Source of the DNA: Cognatiyoonia sp965661665
GTDB taxonomy: Bacteria > Pseudomonadota > Alphaproteobacteria > Rhodobacterales > Rhodobacteraceae
NCBI RefSeq assembly: GCF_965661665.1
Contig: NZ_CBFIEO010000011.1
Coordinates: forward strand, 42,432-106,431
DNA: 64,000 bases
Direction of reading: 5' to 3'
Below the pieces are notes generated by a model, which ran no database searches, was not told the origin of the DNA, and was given only the letters and a program-made list of their open reading frames with translations. The position numbers were made by a program, and so were the translations under genes. Positions 7,879-15,218 of the stretch are shown one piece after another (positions within the stretch are counted from its first letter, which is position 1; the number at the start of each line of letters is the position of its first letter).

Positions 7879-8472
7879 GTGCGTTATCTCACTTCATTCT
7901 TTTTGGTATTTCGGCCTGTGCGCCGACGGTCAGTGTGCCGACGCTCCCCCAGAAGAGCGGGATGGTGCCCGCGCGTCCGCAGGAACGTTCTGTGATGTCG
8001 GCCAGTCAGTGCGCGCAGGAGGTTGCGCTGGTGCGGTCGCTGTTTGCGCAGCTACAGCCCATCTCCATCCAAACCAGCGCGGGGTATTGCGGGCTGATCG
8101 GGTTTGATGCGTTTGGAGCGCTGATCGCAACGCGGGCCGAGCGGGGTTATGCGGCGAACTGCGCGATTCAGGGGCAGGGGCGGATTGAAGTTGTGACGGC
8201 GTCCTACCATACGCACGGCGCATTCTTGACCGACTTCTTCAATGAATTGCCGAGCGTCACGGATGTCGAAGGTGATGAGGCGGACGGGATTGAAGGCTAT
8301 ATTGCAACGCCGGGGGCGGCGGCTGTGTCACGTCGACAGTTCAGAGCGGGTGATGAGCCAGTTGTGTGGGTCGGGCTGTTTGCCCAGTGATCCACGACTG
8401 ATCCCAGGCGAGGGTGGGCTGGTCGCGCAGAGCTATACCTATTCAGAGCTGGCGTGGCGGTTGAGCTTCTAG
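7879..8472 (+). pseudogene. DUF4329-type lipoprotein gene with two compensating frameshifts
   Basis: GTG 7879, behind AGAGG, starts a signal peptide MRYLTSFF that continues in the next frame as GISACAP (a lipobox) once one T is added to the T5 run 7900-7904. The middle (CGLIGFDAFG, ASYHTHGAF, DVEGDEADGIEGYIATPG) resembles DUF4329, a JAB-like fold with a probable metal-binding HTH. At the G5 run 8312-8316 removing one G restores LCGSGCLPSDP and the end LAWRLSF. Minus one and plus one cancel, so the intact gene would be about 197 codons. Either a decayed gene or homopolymer errors. Its stop abuts the convergent mutase stop with no gap. Confidence 0.65.
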
Positions 8473-10440
8473 TTACTCCGCCGCCATCGCGCTGGGGTCA
8501 ACCAAAGTGACGATGTCGCCCATGATCTTGTTGAGCTCAAAGTCTTTTGGTGTGTAGACCTTGGCCACGCCCATCGCGCGGAGCTTTTCAGCGTCTTCAT
8601 CTGGAATAATCCCGCCAGCGATGACAGGGATGTGGACCAGACCTGCCGCGCGCATCTGATCCATGAAGTTCGCAATCAGTGGGATGTGAGAGCCGGAGAG
8701 GATCGACAGGCCGATGACATGCGCCTCATCCTTTTTGGCGGCCTCAACCAGTTCTTCGGGCGTCAGTCGAATGCCCTCATAGGTGATTTCCATGCCGCAA
8801 TCGCGGGCGCGGGCGGCGATTTGTTCTGCGCCGTTGGAATGTCCGTCAAGGCCCGGCTTGCCAACTAAAAACTTCAGGCGGCGACCAAGCGCTTTGCTGA
8901 CCGCGTCGACTTGATCGCGGATCTCATCAAGACCTTCGGTGCGGTTTGATGGGTTCGCGCTGACCCCTGTTGGAGCGCGGTATTGACCGAAGACGCCGCG
9001 CACAACATTGGCCCATTCGCCGGTGGTCACGCCGACTTTGGCGCATTGGATCGACGGGACCATGATGTTGCTGCCGTCTTTTGCGGCGTCACACAGGCTG
9101 GCGAGGGCGCTAGTGACATCCTCTTCATTCCGGTCGGCCTTCCATGCGGTGAGGCGTTTGAGTTGGTCCGCCTCCGCTTTCGCGTCTGCGACCATGATGG
9201 CGTCGTCGCCCGCGGTCAGGGGGGAGGCTTCGCCAGCTTGCCATTTGTTCACGCCGACGACCGTTGTATCACCTGTTTCGATGCCGCCGATTCGGTCGGA
9301 GTTTGATTCCACCAAGCGGCCTTTCATATAAGCGATCGCCCCAACAGCACCGCCCATACCATCGATCTGCTTGAGTTCAGCGCGCGCGCCGTCCTTGAGA
9401 GCGTTCACTTTGCGATCGATTGCTGGATTTTCATCGAAGAGGTCATCGTATTCGAGAAGGTCAGTTTCATATGCCAGAATTTGCTGCATCCGAAGCGACC
9501 ATTGCTGGTCCCATGGGCGGGGCAGGCCGAGCGCTTCATTCCACGCAGGTAGCTGGACGGCGCGGGCGCGGGCTTTTTTGGAGAGTGTCACTGCCAACAT
9601 CTCGATCAAGATGCGGTAGACGTTGTTTTCAGGCTGTTGTTCGGTCAGGCCGAGGGAGTTTACCTGAACGCCATAGCGGAAGCGGCGGAATTTTGGGTCT
9701 TCGACGCCGTAGCGGTCTTGGCAAATCTCGTCCCAAAGCTCCACAAAGGCGCGCATTTTGCATAGCTCAGTGACAAAGCGGATGCCTGCGTTCACGAAGA
9801 AGGAGATGCGACCCACCATCGCTGGGAAGTTTTCGGCAGGTACTTTGTCTTTCAGATCATCCAGAACGGCTGTGGCGGTCGCAAGGGCGAAGGCAAGTTC
9901 CTGTTCCGGTGTCGCGCCAGCCTCTTGCAAGTGGTAGGAACAGACGTTCATTGGGTTCCATTTTGGCAGATGCTCACGCGTGTAGGCGGCGACGTCTGTG
10001 ATCATGCGTAGGGATGGCTCCGGCGGGCAGATGTAGGTGCCGCGGGAGAGGTATTCCTTGATGATGTCGTTTTGCACCGTGCCTTGCAGTTTCGAGACAT
10101 CAGCACCCTGTTCTTCGGCCACGGCGATATAAAGGGCGAGCAGCCAAGGCGCGGTCGCGTTGATCGTCATGGAGGTGTTCATCTGCTCCAACGGGATATC
10201 GTTGAAAAGCGTGCGCATGTCGCCGAGGTGGCAGACCGGGACGCCCACCTTGCCCACTTCACCTGCGGCCAGCTGATGATCGCTGTCATAGCCCGTCTGC
10301 GTGGGCAGATCGAACGCCACGGAAAGGCCGGTTTGACCTTTGGCCAAGTTGCCGCGGTAGAGCGCGTTTGAGGCCGCAGCGGTGGAATGGCCAGCATAAG
10401 TTCTAAAGAGCCATGGGCGATCTTTCTGCGTCTGCGACAT
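8473..10440 (-). CDS. ecm: Ethylmalonyl-CoA mutase (MeaA-like)
   Basis: Adenosylcobalamin-dependent isomerase turning (2R)-ethylmalonyl-CoA into methylsuccinyl-CoA in the ethylmalonyl-CoA pathway. 655 residues: a TIM-barrel mutase domain (GLSVAFDLPTQTGYDSDH at 38-55, NTSMTINATAP) followed by a B12-binding domain with the lower-ligand motif DGHSNG, histidine near 534. Single-chain layout and similarity to MeaA favour this over methylmalonyl-CoA mutase. With the mch end and ccr it marks the acetyl-CoA assimilation route used instead of the glyoxylate shunt. The cofactor need is matched by cobU at 38.7 kb. Confidence 0.9.
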   Translation of the reverse strand: MSQTQKDRPWLFRTYAGHSTAAASNALYRGNLAKGQTGLSVAFDLPTQTGYDSDHQLAAGEVGKVGVPVCHLGDMRTLFNDIPLEQMNTSMTINATAPWLLALYIAVAEEQGADVSKLQGTVQNDIIKEYLSRGTYICPPEPSLRMITDVAAYTREHLPKWNPMNVCSYHLQEAGATPEQELAFALATATAVLDDLKDKVPAENFPAMVGRISFFVNAGIRFVTELCKMRAFVELWDEICQDRYGVEDPKFRRFRYGVQVNSLGLTEQQPENNVYRILIEMLAVTLSKKARARAVQLPAWNEALGLPRPWDQQWSLRMQQILAYETDLLEYDDLFDENPAIDRKVNALKDGARAELKQIDGMGGAVGAIAYMKGRLVESNSDRIGGIETGDTTVVGVNKWQAGEASPLTAGDDAIMVADAKAEADQLKRLTAWKADRNEEDVTSALASLCDAAKDGSNIMVPSIQCAKVGVTTGEWANVVRGVFGQYRAPTGVSANPSNRTEGLDEIRDQVDAVSKALGRRLKFLVGKPGLDGHSNGAEQIAARARDCGMEITYEGIRLTPEELVEAAKKDEAHVIGLSILSGSHIPLIANFMDQMRAAGLVHIPVIAGGIIPDEDAEKLRAMGVAKVYTPKDFELNKIMGDIVTLVDPSAMAAE

Positions 10441-10576
10441 CCGGGACCCCTCGAATCTTAGTGAGTAATTTTATTTCGCAAGTTTGGGTTTACAGGACAT
10501 TATTGGTCTCTGTCAATTCGCTGCGCTGCGGCATGAGGGGATTTACGCTGCGCGCTTTCCCTGTCAGGGTCGCGCA

Positions 10577-11965
10577 ATGACGCAACCCATCACGATGCCG
10601 CTCTGGGCTTTTATCTTGCTCGTCCTGTTTGCGGCAGTCACGCTTGCATCGCATTTCCTGTTTCCGTCGGTCCGCTGGTTCTTTCGCAAACGTGCGGAGC
10701 GGTTGGTTGCGCGTCTGAATGAGCGATTGGCGCGGCCGATTGAGCCGTTCAAGCTGGCGCGGCGCTATGACATGATCCAGCGGCTGATTTATGATCCGGC
10801 GATTACGGAAGCGGTTGTTGAGCACGCCAACACCTATGACGTGCCTGAGAATGTGGCGTTTGAGACCGCGCAGCGCTACGCGCGGGAAATCGTGCCATCC
10901 TTTTCCGCAACGCTTTATTTCACAGTGGGGATGCGGCTGGCGAAATGGATCAGCCGCGCGATGTATCGGATCCGGCTGGGCGCGTTTGACCGCGATGCGC
11001 TGGAGAGTGTGGATAAGGATGCGACCGTCGTCTTTGTCATGAACCACCGAAGCAATATGGATTACGTGCTTGTCACTTATTTGGTCAGCCGTGCAGGTGC
11101 CTTGTCCTACGCCGTTGGGGAATGGGCGCGGGTCTGGCCGCTGAGTGCGCTCATCAAGATGCTCGGGGCTTACTTCATCAGGCGTAAGTCGCGCGGGCAG
11201 CTTTATCGCAAAGTGCTTGCCAGATATGTGCAAATGGCGACCCAGGGGGGCGTGACGCAAGCGATGTTCCCCGAAGGCGGGTTGAGCCTAACCGGTGCGG
11301 TTGGGGAGCCGAAGCTTGGGCTTTTAAATTATATCGTGACAGGAAATGATCCGGCGAAGCGCGATGTGGTCTTTGTGCCCGTGGGGCTCAACTATGATCG
11401 GGTGTTGGAGGATCAGTTCCTGATCCGCGCGGATTTGACAGGTGTGCGGCGGTTCAGGCCACCCATCATGATAATGGTGGGCGGTGTTCTGCGATACTTC
11501 TGGCTGCGGATTAGTCGCCAAATGCGAGGTTTCGGGACGGCATCGGTCGGGTTCGGGACGCCGCTGTCCTTGCGGGAGTTTCGCGACTTGCATGGCGAGG
11601 ATGAACTGACCGAAGCGGTGGGCGCCGAATTGATCGAGCGTATCCGCGCGGTTGTTCCTGTGCTGTCCGCGCCTTTGGTGGCATCGGTGATCCTTGAACT
11701 CGAAAACCCAACGCAGGCGCAGGTTGTTGAGGCAGTGATAGAGAAGCTGAAAGCGCTGAAGAGCAACTCGATGCCACGACCTCGGCGGGATGCGGATGAA
11801 TTGGTGGCCGATATCCTGAAGCGGTTTGAGCGGCGCAGCATCGTTTCATGGCGGGGCGACACCCTGCAAACGACTGAAACTGGACGCCCTGTCTTGGCCT
11901 ATTACGCACGATCAGTTGCGCACCATTTCCCTGAAACCACTAAAATTTCTGCAATTGCAAAGTAA
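10577..11965 (+). CDS. Membrane-associated glycerolphosphate acyltransferase (PlsC/PlsB-like)
   Basis: 462 residues with one N-terminal membrane segment (about 8-28) and an acyltransferase domain carrying the catalytic HX4D motif NHRSNMD (H157, D162) and the substrate motif FPEGGLS. It probably acylates glycerol-3-phosphate or lysophosphatidate; which substrate cannot be read from the sequence. The C-terminal 120 residues are family-specific. ATG 10577 gives the membrane segment as N terminus; an in-frame start at 10484 adds 31 unlikely residues. It lies between the mutase (divergent) and ccr (same strand), an arrangement I recall from other Rhodobacterales. Confidence 0.8.
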   Translation: MTQPITMPLWAFILLVLFAAVTLASHFLFPSVRWFFRKRAERLVARLNERLARPIEPFKLARRYDMIQRLIYDPAITEAVVEHANTYDVPENVAFETAQRYAREIVPSFSATLYFTVGMRLAKWISRAMYRIRLGAFDRDALESVDKDATVVFVMNHRSNMDYVLVTYLVSRAGALSYAVGEWARVWPLSALIKMLGAYFIRRKSRGQLYRKVLARYVQMATQGGVTQAMFPEGGLSLTGAVGEPKLGLLNYIVTGNDPAKRDVVFVPVGLNYDRVLEDQFLIRADLTGVRRFRPPIMIMVGGVLRYFWLRISRQMRGFGTASVGFGTPLSLREFRDLHGEDELTEAVGAELIERIRAVVPVLSAPLVASVILELENPTQAQVVEAVIEKLKALKSNSMPRPRRDADELVADILKRFERRSIVSWRGDTLQTTETGRPVLAYYARSVAHHFPETTKISAIAK

Positions 11966-12001
11966 TTAAATTACAAAAATCACAATCATTGGGTTGCAAA
12001 G
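11955..12001. promoter_or_regulatory. ccr upstream region with paired TTGCAAAG motifs
   Basis: TTGCAAAG occurs at 11955-11962 and 11994-12001, 39 bases apart, in the AT-rich segment before ccr. TTTGCAAA-like sites are known targets of ScfR/RamB-type regulators of short-chain acyl-CoA metabolism, including PccR of Rhodobacter sphaeroides. The match here is partial and the spacing is not the close tandem of the described site, so this is suggestive only. Confidence 0.3.
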
Positions 12002-12087
12002 TTGCTTTAACGTCGAATATCAAGACTTGAATGCATCGATTCTGCGGTGCGGCAATTTTTATAGAAACCTCAATGATGGTGACACTA

Positions 12088-13377
12088 ATGGCTCTGGATC
12101 AAAACGCTGCAAGTCATGCATATGATGCGCCAAGCAAAGACCTTTATGAAGTGGGCGAGATGCCTCCGATGGGCCATGTGCCAGAGCGGATGTATGCCTG
12201 GACAATCCGTCGTGAGCGTCACGGCGAACCGGATGAAGCGTTCCAGATCGAAGTGGTCGACGTGCCAAAGCCTGATGGGAACGAAGTGCTTGTCCTCGTT
12301 ATGGCGGCTGGTGTGAACTACAATGGCGTTTGGGCGGGCCTTGGTATTCCGATCAGCCCATTTGACGTCCACGGCGCTGATTTCCACATTGCGGGTTCTG
12401 ATGCGTCCGGCATCGTTTGGGCCGTTGGTGAGAAGGTGAAGCGCTGGAAAGTGGGTGATGAGGTCATCATCCATTGCAACCAAGACGACGGTGATGATGA
12501 GCACTGTAATGGTGGCGATCCCATGAACTCCCAATCTCAGCGGATCTGGGGTTATGAGACGCCTGACGGATCTTTCGCGCAGTTCACATGCGTGCAGTCG
12601 CAGCAGCTGATGCGCCGCCCGCAGCACCTGACGTGGGAAGAGAGCGCGTGCTACACGCTGACCCTTGCAACTGCATACCGGATGCTGTTTGGGCACGCGC
12701 CGCATGAATTGAAGCCAGGTCAGACGGTTCTGGTTTGGGGCGCGTCTGGTGGTCTGGGTTCTTACGCGGTTCAGTTAGCCAAGAACGCTGGTGCCCATGC
12801 CATTGGTGTGATCAGTGGCGAAGACAAGCGTGACTTCGTTATGTCTCTGGGCGCCAAAGGGGTCATCAACCGTCGCGACTTTGATTGCTGGGGGCAGATG
12901 CCCACGGTGAATTCCGAAGAATATAAGAAATGGTTCGCTGAAGTGCGTAAGTTCGGCAAGGCGATCTGGGACATCACGGGCAAAGGCAACAACGTCGACA
13001 TGGTGTTTGAACACCCAGGCGAGGCGACATTCCCTGTCTCCACATTCGTGGTGAAGCGCGGTGGGATGGTTGTGCTTTGTGCAGGTACAACGGGCTACAA
13101 CCTGACGGTGGATGCGCGCTACATGTGGATGCACCAGAAGCGTCTGCAGGGCAGCCACTTTGCGACCTTGGCGCAGGCAAGTGCTGCGAACCAGCTGATG
13201 TTGGAAGAGCGTTTGGACCCTTGCATGTCAGAGTGCTTCGACTGGGATGAGATCCCTGCCGCACACATCAAGATGCGCAAGAATGAGCATAAGCCAGGAA
13301 ATATGTCCGTGTTGGTTCAGGCCACGCAAACCGGTCTGCGCACCCTGGAAGAGACGATCGCTGTTTCGAAGCGATAA
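12088..13377 (+). CDS. ccr: Crotonyl-CoA carboxylase/reductase
   Basis: Key enzyme of the ethylmalonyl-CoA pathway: NADPH-dependent reductive carboxylation of crotonyl-CoA to (2S)-ethylmalonyl-CoA. 429 residues of the zinc-less MDR fold; VWGASGGLGSYAVQLAK is the NADPH motif and HCNQDDGDDEHCNGGDP and DMVFEHPGEATFP are Ccr signatures. ATG 12088 starts the family N terminus MALDQNAASHAYDAP; in-frame starts upstream (12031 onward) are not conserved. The gene is followed by a hairpin and a strong intrinsic terminator, so it is transcribed apart from the quorum-sensing genes downstream. Confidence 0.96.
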   Translation: MALDQNAASHAYDAPSKDLYEVGEMPPMGHVPERMYAWTIRRERHGEPDEAFQIEVVDVPKPDGNEVLVLVMAAGVNYNGVWAGLGIPISPFDVHGADFHIAGSDASGIVWAVGEKVKRWKVGDEVIIHCNQDDGDDEHCNGGDPMNSQSQRIWGYETPDGSFAQFTCVQSQQLMRRPQHLTWEESACYTLTLATAYRMLFGHAPHELKPGQTVLVWGASGGLGSYAVQLAKNAGAHAIGVISGEDKRDFVMSLGAKGVINRRDFDCWGQMPTVNSEEYKKWFAEVRKFGKAIWDITGKGNNVDMVFEHPGEATFPVSTFVVKRGGMVVLCAGTTGYNLTVDARYMWMHQKRLQGSHFATLAQASAANQLMLEERLDPCMSECFDWDEIPAAHIKMRKNEHKPGNMSVLVQATQTGLRTLEETIAVSKR

Positions 13378-13380
13378 TTA

Positions 13381-13400
13381 TTGAAACCTTTTAGTTTCAA
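13381..13400 (+). other. Hairpin directly after the ccr stop
   Basis: TTGAAAC (13381-13387) and GTTTCAA (13394-13400) form a perfect seven-pair stem with a six-base loop, starting three bases after the ccr stop. It sits upstream of the true terminator and may protect the mRNA 3' end or assist termination. Confidence 0.6.
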
Positions 13401-13415
13401 TGCGTGAGAATTGGG

Positions 13416-13444
13416 ACCCTCCCCTTTTTGGGGGAGGGTTTTTT
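13416..13444 (+). terminator. Intrinsic terminator of ccr
   Basis: ACCCTCCCC (13416-13424) pairs with GGGGAGGGT (13431-13439) over a six-base loop and is followed by a run of six T (13439-13444). This is the clearest intrinsic terminator on the plus strand of the window, and it isolates ccr from the luxR/luxI region. Confidence 0.92.
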
Positions 13445-13485
13445 CGTGAGTATTTTCGTAACAATCAGAATGCTACCATAAGTTG

Positions 13486-13501
13486 TTAATGCTTAGTTAA
13501 C
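13486..13501. promoter_or_regulatory. CtrA-like box upstream of the quorum-sensing genes
   Basis: TTAA (13486-13489), seven bases, then TTAAC (13497-13501): an exact match to the TTAA-N7-TTAA(C) full site of the cell-cycle regulator CtrA. It lies about 10 bases before the GGAGGT ribosome site of the first gene. CtrA and quorum sensing are linked in several Rhodobacteraceae, so control here is plausible but unproven. Confidence 0.45.
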
Positions 13502-13522
13502 GATTTCACTGGAGGTTTGATC

Positions 13523-13729
13523 TTGGGACATAAGTGGATACTCAACGTGCTGACCGATCTAAGGTTCTTTGCACAGCAAAATCAGTTGGAACTCCTGGCG
13601 GAGCAACTCGCGCAAACCGCTAACGTGGCATCGGTCGAAATAGCAACCACGTCCGAGATCGCATCAGTGGTGGTGTGTGGCGATGACGATCACGTTGGAT
13701 CATTTGCTCGAAGAGCTGGGTCAAACTAA
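13523..13729 (+). CDS. Small protein overlapping the luxR start, function unknown
   Basis: TTG 13523 lies six bases behind a perfect GGAGGT (13511-13516) and begins MGHKWILNVLTDLRFFAQQ. The 68-residue product resembles a small conserved Roseobacter protein I recall upstream of luxR genes. No membrane segment or known domain. It ends 47 bases inside luxR (ATG 13683) in another frame, so the two were coupled. TTG 13517 is in frame but touches the ribosome site. It looks intact, unlike luxR, which suggests a function of its own or simply less time to decay. Confidence 0.6.
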   Translation: MGHKWILNVLTDLRFFAQQNQLELLAEQLAQTANVASVEIATTSEIASVVVCGDDDHVGSFARRAGSN

Positions 13730-14465
13730 AGAATTCTACGAAATTCAGGACTGGATTCTCAGGCTGCGTGGCTGGCTTGGGGTCGATCAATTTGTCTGTA
13801 ACTGGGTCAGTGCGAACGGTGAGCAGTTTGGGTTTGGCAGCTACCCGCCTGAGTAGGCGCGGCATTATATCAAGAAGGAATACGTGCGGATCGATCCGGT
13901 GATTTTAGGGTGCTTTCACAGATTCCACCCTGTGGATTAGAAGCGGCTTGATTGGTCATCGAAAGCGGCGCGCAGTTTCCGGAAAGATGTGATGGATTTT
14001 GGTGTGGGCAATCAGGGGTATTCCGTTCCGATCCGCGGCCCGAATGGCCAATTCGCACTGTTCACAGTGTCGCATAGTTGTTCCAATGAGCTTTCGGCCG
14101 ATCTGACGGTGATACACCAACGCAGCATCATCCTTATTGCGCATTATCTGAACCAGAAAACGATTGAGATGAAAGACGGATAGCAGGCCCAGCCTCCGTG
14201 GCCGTTGTCCCCACGCGAAGTGGACTCCCTGACCTATCTGGCGATGGGGTATGGTCGTGGGCAGGTTGTGGAAATGCTGTCGATCTCTGAACATACGTTG
14301 CGCGCATATATCGAAAGTGCGCGGTTTAAGTTGGACGCTTTGAATACGACCCAGGCGGTGGCGCGCGCGTTGAGTGAGGGGCAGATCCTGATGGGCGGTG
14401 CGGTGAAGGCTGATGTCAGCAACTGGCCTGGCAAAGAGGACGTCCCGCATCAGGAGGCGATCTGA
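13683..14465 (+). pseudogene. luxR: luxR-type autoinducer receptor gene with three in-frame TAG codons
   Basis: One uninterrupted frame from ATG 13683 to TGA 14463-14465 (260 codons) encodes a full LuxR regulator: autoinducer-binding domain (FYEIQDWIL, DWSSKAARSF, SVPIRGPNGQFALFTV) and a LuxR HTH (PLSPREVDSLTYLAMGYGR, ISEHTLRAYIESARFKL). TAG occurs at 13854-13856 (codon 58), 13938-13940 (86) and 14181-14183 (167); there is no frameshift. From family memory the first two replace tryptophan (TGG to TAG). Other genes here end in TAG (DUF1989, deoD), so TAG is a stop. The HTH alone could be made from TTG 14205. The luxI gene downstream is intact. Confidence 0.88.
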
Positions 14466-14548
14466 AAAAGGCGCCGCACGTTAGCTTAACCTCAATTTTA
14501 TGAGGGTAGATGACCTTCCAATCGTCAGCCGCGATTGGAGGGATGCAC

Positions 14549-15178
14549 ATGATCAGATATTTATACGCGGATCAGTGGGATCACTATCCACCGTTGCGCT
14601 CTACTATGTTTCTGGACCGGACCGTCCAGTTCAAGGATCGGTTGGGTTGCGTCGTGACGGTGAATGACGCGGGATGGGAACGGGACGAATATGACGCGAT
14701 CAACCCGCTATATGTGATTTCTGAGACAAAAGATGGTCGGCACGCGGGATCGATGCGATTTTTGCCAACATCCGGTCGCACGATGGTGAATGAGCATTTC
14801 TCTCACCTGTCGGATACGCAGATTTCGTCGCCCTTGATTTGGGAATGCACGCGGTTCTGCTTGACACCGGACGCAGGGGCGAAGGTTGCGGCAATCTTGT
14901 CATTGGTGGGGGACGAACTGGTCTGCGCTTTTGGCCTGACGCATGTTTTGGTCGTCTTTGATACCCGCATCGTTCGTATCTACAATATGATTGGCACGGC
15001 TCCTGAAGTAATTGGAAGTGAAGGTACCGATCGCGACAAAATTAGCGTTGGTCTGTGGTCTTATCGGGAACAGCACAGCCAGCGTGTACTGCGGCGCGCG
15101 GGCATTTCGTCAGAACTGTCTGAGGCTTGGTTTGATTGTTCGTTCGAGCCAGAAATTAGTTTGCGAAAGGCCAGCTAA
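14549..15178 (+). CDS. luxI: Acyl-homoserine-lactone synthase (LuxI family)
   Basis: Makes an N-acyl-homoserine lactone from S-adenosylmethionine and an acyl carrier. 209 residues from ATG 14549, six bases behind GGAGGG; ATG 14543 touches that site and is less likely. LuxI residues are in place: R24 and F28 (RTVQF), W43, D46 and D49, GSMRFLPTSGRTM and WECTRF. The protein looks complete and functional, while its usual partner luxR directly upstream is broken. The signal, if made, must be read by another receptor or act outside the cell. Acyl chain cannot be predicted. Confidence 0.9.
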   Translation: MIRYLYADQWDHYPPLRSTMFLDRTVQFKDRLGCVVTVNDAGWERDEYDAINPLYVISETKDGRHAGSMRFLPTSGRTMVNEHFSHLSDTQISSPLIWECTRFCLTPDAGAKVAAILSLVGDELVCAFGLTHVLVVFDTRIVRIYNMIGTAPEVIGSEGTDRDKISVGLWSYREQHSQRVLRRAGISSELSEAWFDCSFEPEISLRKAS

Positions 15179-15218
15179 TCCGCTGGTGACTGCTACGTTG
15201 GGCGGGTAACCTCCACCC

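Noticed and set aside
13440..13522. lux box before the quorum-sensing genes
   Set aside because: The only symmetric element is TTAA-N7-TTAA, which fits CtrA; no 18-20 base ACCTG/CAGGT-type dyad was seen.
13683..14465. TAG read as an amino acid (amber recoding) in luxR
   Set aside because: DUF1989, deoD, the SDR and other intact genes in the window end in TAG at their family length, so TAG is a working stop here; no pyrrolysine genes or suppressor tRNA are visible.
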